From contig CAKAKS010000032.1 of assembly GCA_916700875.1 (NCBI GenBank), forward strand, positions 19,211,629 to 19,275,628: 64,000 nt of DNA, in the 5' to 3' direction. Both the position numbers and the translations under genes were made by a program. Positions within the stretch are counted from its first letter, which is position 1; every line of letters starts with the position of its first letter. Under the pieces are notes generated by a model. That model worked only from the letters and a program-made list of their open reading frames with translations. It did not search any database and had not been told where the DNA came from. Of this stretch, positions 57,148 through 64,000 are shown piece by piece. The DNA is from Sebastes aleutianus. Its lineage: Eukaryota; Chordata; Actinopteri; Perciformes; Sebastidae.

Positions 57148-57179
57148 AGCAAACAACCAACAGCTGTTGGTTGTTTGCT
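57148..57179. repeat. Perfect 32-bp palindrome
   Basis: AGCAAACAACCAACAG followed immediately by its reverse complement CTGTTGGTTGTTTGCT. There is no spacer; the centre is the E-box CAGCTG. Confidence 0.95.
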
Positions 57180-58067
57180 GAAAGTTGCTGAATCCTGATT
57201 GGTGCTCAGAAGTACATAACGTCACCTTTTCCCACCTGAGCCCTTTAAACTACTGAAAAGATCACAGGCAACAGACAAAATGTCTCAACTTAAATAATTA
57301 AAAACTTGAGATCATGTAGTCACAGTCAAAGTATATATATATATAGGACTATTGGCCATTCTACATCTACAGTTGCATGTGCTCATTTCCCATGATAACA
57401 GGCTCATTGTTGTTAATTAGGAGAAAAGCGTTACAGTCATAGTCGGCCTCTGGGAGTTGTCTATCACTATTAATTAAAGCTTGATTGCCAGGCGTCGTGT
57501 AAAACTTCTCTGTCAACATTTTGTTTTTCATCCAAATCACTAAACACTGCAGCAGCCACATTCCCTCCCTCACATTTCATCCTGTCAGCTCGTCTGCACA
57601 ACTCAAACAACCAGATAAAACACATTTTCAGGCTTTGAAGGATTGTTGATCGCGGCTACTTGCGTTCGTCATTTATATTTGATGGCTGGTGTCTGCTCCT
57701 CAGGTATTCATGCCGTCCTTTGCACCTGACAGAGCCTCTCTCTCTCTCTCTTTCTGAGTCTCTTTCTATTTTGACTCACCCTCTCGCTATACTTTTATTC
57801 CCTCTGTGCCATCCTGCTCCTCTGTTCTCCCCCGCTCTTTCTCACCTACACTCTGTAGATCTGTCTCTCTGCCCTGTAGACACTCTTTTATCCTCCCATC
57901 CCTCTGTCTCCCCCTGGCTCCCTGCGCCTGTACTTGGCTGCTTGCTTTATAAATAGCTTGGCCTAGATTACAGCAGCTGCATTGGCGCTGGCACCAGGGG
58001 TTGGTTTGGCGGGGCAAAGAGAGGTAGCCTGGTGTAACAAGGGGTTGGCAGCAAAGGGATGGAGCGT

Positions 58068-58068
58068 G

Positions 58069-58104
<36 letters not shown>
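58068..58104 (+). repeat. (TG)n microsatellite
   Basis: GTGTGTGTG run in the rcan3 intron, preceded by CGTGCATG. Confidence 0.85.
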
Positions 58105-58106
<2 letters not shown>

Positions 58107-58929
58107 GATCGTGAGGATAGTGCATGCCTGCAGTGGCCGAGCTCCAGAGTTTGTTTTCACACTCATTCCTTCCATTCTTCTGCTCATATCACTCGAGAAC
58201 TGTTGTCATATTTTTATGCGTTTCTATTTCGGGTGAATTCTTGCAGTGAATAAATGTGTGTGCGTGCATGCGTTCGGTTTGAATTCACAGATGATGTAGC
58301 ACAAATACAGTATTATATTTGCATGCATTTTTTTTTTATTTGTCCTCGTGTTTATGTGTTGCATTGTTTGGTTCGTGCATTAACATACATGTGTGTGTTA
58401 TGAGCATGCGTATTCACCCCACCGCGATGATCCACTGCCCTGATTTCCTCCCTCCTCCTCCTCCTCCTCCTCCTGCTCCTCTGCAGAGCTCCACTTCAGA
58501 ATACAAATTCAGCTCGTCAGTGAGTCTGGGACACAGCGTCTCACCCTTTGAGCATCTCTGCTGCCTCCAGTTCCTCTTCTCATCTTTTATAAAGTGCATC
58601 ATGCACGTTAGAGACTCTGCAATACCTAGATATCTACTATTAGCTGTGTCTTATCTATGAATATATGCTGCATGTACAGTACATGCATTTGTTTTTACAT
58701 GCACATGAAGAAACAGAGGTTAAATGAAAAAATCACAGCAAAGATTTTCTTCCATTATGATCTCCTGTGTATTTTTATGTGCATGATGCAACAAACTTTA
58801 AAACCATAAGAATAGGCAGCTTCACGGTGGCATTCAGTGCATCACCATTCTTGCCAAACTTGAGACCTTAAAAATAGGGCGGATTTCAAAACCATAGCGG
58901 GGGGGTCTGGGGAAAAATCGGGAGGGTTA

Positions 58930-59200
58930 GCAAATATGTGCATCAATAGAAGGAATAGTTTGATATTTTAGGAAATATACTCATTCGCTTTCTTGCCGAG
59001 AGTTGCATAAGAAGATGTAAAGTAAGCTTTAGAGGTGGTGGTTGCCTTTGATCAGCTAGCTGTTCCCCACTGTTTCCAGTCTTTGTGCAATGCTAAGCTA
59101 ACCAGCTGCTGGCTCAGATATACAGACGAGAGGCTGGTATCAGTCTTCTCAATCTAACTCACACCAAGAATACATATACAGTGTACCGTAGTAAGCTTGT
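58930..59200. repeat. Single-arm relative of the 16033-16630 foldback repeat
   Basis: Contains TTTCTTGCCGAGAGTTGCAT, CCACTGTTTCCAGTCTTTGT, TGCTAAGCTAACCAGCTGCT and GAGGCTGGTATCAGTCTTCT, matching the right arm of the foldback repeat but without the inverted partner. Confidence 0.6.
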
Positions 59201-59707
59201 AAATTTAGTCCAGAAATGAAATATCAACCATCTGCAAAAGTGACATCCTAAAATAAATGTTGATATTAAAGCAAAACACCTACTGCGACTGTGATTAACA
59301 CGTCTTACAAGGTGGCAGCATTTGAAAGGTTATAATTATCCACATTTGGTAAGAAATGAGCAGTCGCTCCTCTCAGTTACACATTCTCATTTGAAACGGA
59401 TAAAGAGTGTGTTGTATTTTCTGACATGGAGTCTTGTTCAGGGCGTGCTGACTGTGAGATCTAACAGAGGGAATTGTGAATGAGGAGACGAGAATTGAGA
59501 ATGAGGAGGAGGAGGAGTAGGAGGAGAGCCGCAGAATTAGGCCAGAGAGGAAGAAAAAGTGCTTCATCATCCACAGCGATCCGTCCTCCTTATCAGCTGT
59601 GACAAAAGGGATCGGAGGAGTGCTTTGATAACTGAAGACATTTAAGTAGCCTATACATCCAACACACTGCACTGTATGTCAGTGGCAAGTAGGCCTACTA
59701 CTGTATA

Positions 59708-59770
59708 CAGCAGCGGTTCACAACCTTTTTTATTTTCTTTCTCAGACATACCCCGTGTAATAGGGCTACA
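59708..59770 (+). repeat. Short hAT-end-like fragment
   Basis: CAGCGGTTCACAACCTTTTT followed by CAGACATACCCCGTG resembles the left end of CAGTGGTTC-type hAT elements; compare 62448. Only the end is present. Confidence 0.45.
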
Positions 59771-60044
59771 GTATTAGATGAGCTCTTCACCATCTGTCAT
59801 GTTCTTCATACAGTTGAATTGTCAACGTTTAGGTCAGTTGATTCAAGTTTGCATTCGTACTACAAGCACATGGATACTTTTAGCTACTTCAACTATTTTT
59901 CACGTTTTAGTTATTTCAACCATTTATCCATCCCTGTTTCTCGCTATTTTGATCATCTACTGTATATCCATTAACATTAAAGTTGAAGTTGGTAAAAGCA
60001 AATATGATGAAAGTTATTTTTATAAAACAATCACTATATCCTGA

Positions 60045-60420
60045 CTAATGTTGTCAAAAATATTGAAGTATCAATGCATATCGATACTGAATATTTGACA
60101 CGATTTCAATACTCATTTTCCACAGTACTGATACAGGGTACCAGATAAGATAAGATAAAATAAGATATTCCTTTATTAGTCTGGCAGTGGGGAAATTTGC
60201 AATTTACCAGCTGTGCTTTCTGCTTCTCTCTTCTCTCCGACAGCGAGTTGACACACAAATATTACTATTTATCTTTTAATAAAAATCTAAAATTTTATGC
60301 CCTCAATGTTGCGTCAATTTTTCCAAGTGGTATCGAAAATGGCATCGAATACCGATATTTTTCAAGGTATTATATCAAAGTTAGAAATTCCAGTATCGTG
60401 ATCCAATCTGTGACTCAAAA
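60045..60420. repeat. ATCGATA-type repeat split by a LINE tail
   Basis: AGTATCAATGCATATCGATA near 60066 and GGCATCGAATACCGATATTT near 60341 are two parts of a dispersed element. Between them, 60146-60200 reads (GATAA)n then TATTCCTTTATTAGTCTGGC and GGGGAAATTTGCA, the reverse complement of a LINE 3' end. Confidence 0.55.
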
Positions 60421-60522
60421 CCTTGATATGATCCGATCTGTGACTCAGGAGGACGAACATGATTTTTTTCACAGATTATCTGTCTCGTGCACTACTAGGA
60501 TATAATGACAGTTTTATAAAAA

Positions 60523-60547
60523 TAATCATCATCATCATCATCATCAA
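60523..60547 (+). repeat. (ATC)n microsatellite
   Basis: Short ATCATCATC run in the rcan3 intron next to the split repeat. Confidence 0.8.
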
Positions 60548-62447
60548 TCATATTTGCTCAAAGTTACCAACTGCAGCTTTAAGCATCCATTACTTGTAGC
60601 TAACCCTTACGACTTCTCTGCTAGTTTTCATGCACTTTCTATTACAGCCGGTGGTGTTCAGGTGTTACAACTGACTCAGGCAGAGGTGTGAACTGTGCAG
60701 GCAGCCTCTTGTAGCTAGTTTGTTATAGTGACAGTAAATCTACTAAAGACCACCATCACACTAATTTGTAAACAAAATATATAGGGAGATATTTTTTTAA
60801 TTAAATCCTTTTCTTTTGTTAAACTTAGCTGAGCATCTCCACAATTTTTTTACATTTCCCATGGCAACTGCAGTTACCCTGGATACAAGTACTCACTGCT
60901 ATACAGTGCAGCAGTAACACTTGAGAGGAATAGACTAGTGTTAGACTAGATTAAACTAGTCCAGACTAAATGTGAGGTTAAGTACAGGTAGGATGAGCAC
61001 CTGCTCTGCTGAAGTTTCCGTCAGCAAAGACAGTCAATCTCTAACATCTTCTGTTGACCCAAGGCTTTGTAAATAGGGGCAAGTGAAAAGAGAATTTTCC
61101 AACACGCCATAAATAAAAGATCACAGCGTTTGGCGAGCGAAGGCTACGTTAGAATCCAGAAAACAGAGTGGATTTAAAAGAAAAAGCGACACAGGCAGGC
61201 GCACGCTGCTTTATCACTCCTGAGCTTGTGATTAATGAGCTGTGGGGGTGATTTTTAAATAATATCTAAACCTGTCAGGTAACGTCTTCTCTACTGCTTG
61301 CTCTTACTGCCGTGACTTCAAAGAATAAAACAGATTCACTCCGAGCAGATGAAGCAGCTGACGATGCAGTTCAGGCTCAGGCCAAACACGTTATAGAGCG
61401 TCTGATATGTGGCGTTTTAGCGGCGGATTGTTCCAGACTGGCTGACTGACTGATGCTGTCTGGTGGAGGAATGTCACAGTCATGCTCACATATCTCAGTC
61501 ATGTTCTCCGTCTGCACAGCGTGGACAATGCCTGACACATACAGACATAAATAGCCCTCACCGCCTAGAGCCTCAATATTAATGGCTTATAGGGGACTTA
61601 GCTGTCTCGGCCGGCCGGGCAATTATTATTATGAAACGGAGGGATGGAGAGAAGACGATGGAAAAAAAAAGACATGCTTTATTATGCAATGGCATAATGT
61701 CTGTGGGAATTTTTTTAATGATTGGTCTTCAGCTGAAGTGGAAACTCGCACTGAATCATCATAATTAAGAGAAAAAAGGAGCTGTGGCAGCAGTGGTACA
61801 GTCGGCTACATCAGCTGCTTTATTGTGAGTGATAAAGAGCCGCGGTACAGTTAATCTCCAATCAACAAGTCAGCACTAAAAGTACAGTTCAGCTCGCTGA
61901 GAAGATCCTTTAAACTTTTCATATCAGAGTCTTTCCAGGATCTACAAGAAATCTGCCCTGAAGACTCTTAATGCCCCAAATACATTTTCAGAGACAACAG
62001 CTTCGGCATTGAACCCATCAACGTGACCGCCGTGTACCCGTGTTGTTAGTCTGTTATTCTTAGGCCCATGAAGCCACATACCATGTCAACTGAAGGCAGC
62101 ACTAACTCTGGAGCATGCAGCTGACAGGCATGGTGATGTAATAATGCCTTGACAGAGGGAAAAAAAAAGTGCAGTAGATGCCTTCACTAAGCGTTGTATT
62201 TTGGACGCACAATGTTGTGGATGTCTGTCAGTGAGCCAGTAATTTGAGCGCATGGTTTATACAAAACAACATCTTATAGCAAATGTAGTAAAACAGCTTT
62301 TATATTTAGCTCTTATATGTGTGTACTTTGAACGCAAGGACATTATCAGTGAAGTATAGTTGTGAATCTTGTGTGTACTGCTTGTAATGTTGTTGGTAGG
62401 TACACATGTGATGGACACAATAACAAGAACACCTGGACAGTGTAATG

Positions 62448-62670
62448 CAGTGGTTCCCAATCTTTTTTGGTCATGACCCCAAATACAGAGCAACGTCTAT
62501 TTGCGATAACCCGTCACAAGGCAGTAGTTGTGAGCTTAAGTTGTGAGCAGTTGATATTAGTGTTTCATTTAACTACTTTTTTTGCTGCCGAGAGAAAAAA
62601 AAAAGCTTGCAGAAAAGCTTGAAAAATAAACAGAATTGATACGATTAGTCGATCGACAGAAAAAGAAAAA
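62448..62670 (+). repeat. hAT-derived MITE fragment
   Basis: Starts CAGTGGTTCCCAATCTTTTT and GGTCATGACCCCAAATA, the left terminus of a well-known hAT family in vertebrates; the right end is not evident and the sequence fades into A-rich DNA. Confidence 0.55.
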
Positions 62671-62715
62671 AAAAAGAAAACATCGGCCACTATTTTGTTT
62701 ATAAATTAATCATTT

Positions 62716-63245
62716 AAAGGAGAAGTGTGTAACATTGCGAGGGAACTATTAGCAAAAATGGAATATAATATTACTAACTATGTTTTCATTAGTGTATAAT
62801 CACCTGAAACTAAGAATCGTTGTGTTTTCATTAGCTCAGAATCAGCCCTTCGTATCTACATACAGAGCGGGTCCTCTTCACGGAGTCCGCCATGTCGCTC
62901 CGCCATGTTTCTACAGTAGCCCAGAATGGACAAACCAAACACTGGCTCTAGAGAGAGCCTCACGTTTTTACGTTACCTGAAGAACATCGTAGTTCTCCGT
63001 CACGCTTGTGAAATTGCGGTAACGTGAGCCGCAGAGTGCTAAGTGCCGCCGTCTGACTTCCATTGCTCCTAAAGTACTGTTGTTATGGTAAGAATGGCCT
63101 CTGAGCGAGGCGAACGGCGTTACCACGCTTTTGCACTCGGCGGCTCACGTTACCGCAGGTCTTGGAAAGGGAGGAGTGAGCGGAGGGGTACTCGGTTGGT
63201 TGCAATCTGCAACCACACCACTAGATTCCGCAAACCCTACACACT
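62716..63245 (+). repeat. Dispersed fish MITE (GAAGTGTGTAA ends)
   Basis: Begins AGGAGAAGTGTGTAACATTG and ends CCTACACACTG, giving inverted AGTGTGTA ends. Landmarks are CACCTGAAACTAAGAATCGT, GGGTCCTCTTCACGGAGTCC, ACAAACCAAACACTGGCTCT and TGCAACCACACCACTAGATT. This is a very common percomorph repeat. An internal inverted pair (GCGGTAACGTGAGCCGC near 63017 and GCGGCTCACGTTACCGC near 63139) adds hairpin potential. Its open frames are not genes. Confidence 0.65.
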
Positions 63246-64000
63246 GTACATATGTTATTTATTAAGTACAAATACCAAACATGTTCAGCTTCTCAAACTT
63301 GAAGACTTGCCTCCTTCTCTGTTTTATTTATTTGTAATGGAATGCTGTTTTGGACTGTTAGTATGACATAAAATGTATTTATGTCACCATGGAGTATTTG
63401 TGATGTGGATTTTTCAAGGTTTTCTGATATAGTTATATAATCTGATAATAAGAATCATAGATATGACCTTGTAATGTTCAGTTTTTAATGTGACTGTGAT
63501 GGTTTTAGTTTACATTATTATAAGGTGGTGTTTATATTATTTTGTCCACATTTCTCTACAAACTATAAGCCCTATTGCATCCACACGTCACTGACAGCCT
63601 TAAAAAAAAATGGCACAGTTATTGCTGAGTTTTTACATAAGACTTGAATGTTATATATATGTGCTCCTGGTATTAAGTCCACCCCCTGTGGTGACGTGTT
63701 CAGTGTACTGCATGTATATAAAGAGCATCATTGAAAAGGCATGAATGGAGAATGACAGTCTCTCAGTTTGGAGGAGTCAGGGTGACACTGATGCTGAGAG
63801 AACTTGATGTACAGTTTGGGCTCATGATGAACTGAATTTTTCCAAAACGGTTGTGACACATTTTTTTCTCCTCCAGCAGCAGTAGAGCAGCTCATTGAAC
63901 TTAACAAAAAAAAAAACACGAAAAAATACAAGAAAAAGCGGAATAAACCGGACCGTGAATTCTGCAGCAGTGCCCCCTGTGTACGGTTCGTCGGAGCTTG

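Larger units (their letters stand above)
44510..64000 (+). other. rcan3 second intron, continuing off the window
   Basis: No further rcan3 exon was found, and no other gene on either strand can be supported over these 19.5 kb. Parts not listed separately hold only short random frames, pyrimidine-rich tracts (57650-57910) and AT-rich DNA. Calling it intron is inference from the absence of the rest of rcan3; an alternative promoter or nested gene remains possible. Confidence 0.55.

Noticed and set aside
62780..63366. Two neighbouring plus-strand frames
   Set aside because: Both lie largely within a very common fish MITE (62716-63245).

Overview
The window looks like vertebrate, almost certainly percomorph teleost, nuclear DNA. 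Genes are split into small exons with GT-AG introns. Intergenic and intronic DNA is AT-rich, full of (CA)n/(TG)n microsatellites, and holds many dispersed repeats of kinds common in fish genomes: hAT-type MITEs, LINE 3' tails and a tRNA-derived SINE. There is no bacterial-style gene organisation. Most open frames in the window are chance frames in repeats or introns.

Three protein-coding genes are supported. (1) 541-6812, minus strand: grhl3-like Grainyhead transcription factor. Twelve coding exons join in frame from the start codon through the DNA-binding domain; the C-terminal dimerisation exons lie beyond the left edge. (2) 30983-37765, plus strand: nipal3, a NIPA-family membrane transporter, complete in 11 coding exons (380 codons). 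(3) 44300-44509, plus strand: the first coding exon of rcan3, a calcineurin regulator. A likely non-coding first exon and CCAAT-box promoter sit near 41.76-42.04 kb. The rest of the gene must lie beyond the right edge, so 44.5-64 kb is read as rcan3 intron.

From memory, GRHL3, NIPAL3 and RCAN3 are neighbours on human 1p36.11, which supports the orthology calls. Here grhl3 is divergent from nipal3, and no STPG1-like gene was seen between them.

The roughly 24 kb between grhl3 and nipal3 is gene-free and holds a SINE, hAT MITEs with recognisable target duplications, two decayed copies of a BED/hAT transposase, a nested foldback repeat, a repeat-borne CTCF-like motif and LINE tails. Nipal3 intron 1 carries an eight-core, roughly 1.8-kb AT-rich minisatellite. 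A 680-bp tandem duplication lies upstream of the rcan3 promoter.

I found no convincing new multi-gene system. The most unusual signals are structural: palindromes, foldbacks, the minisatellite, the tandem duplication and the rearranged gene block. All exon borders are hand-called from splice signals and reading phase. All similarity statements are from memory.
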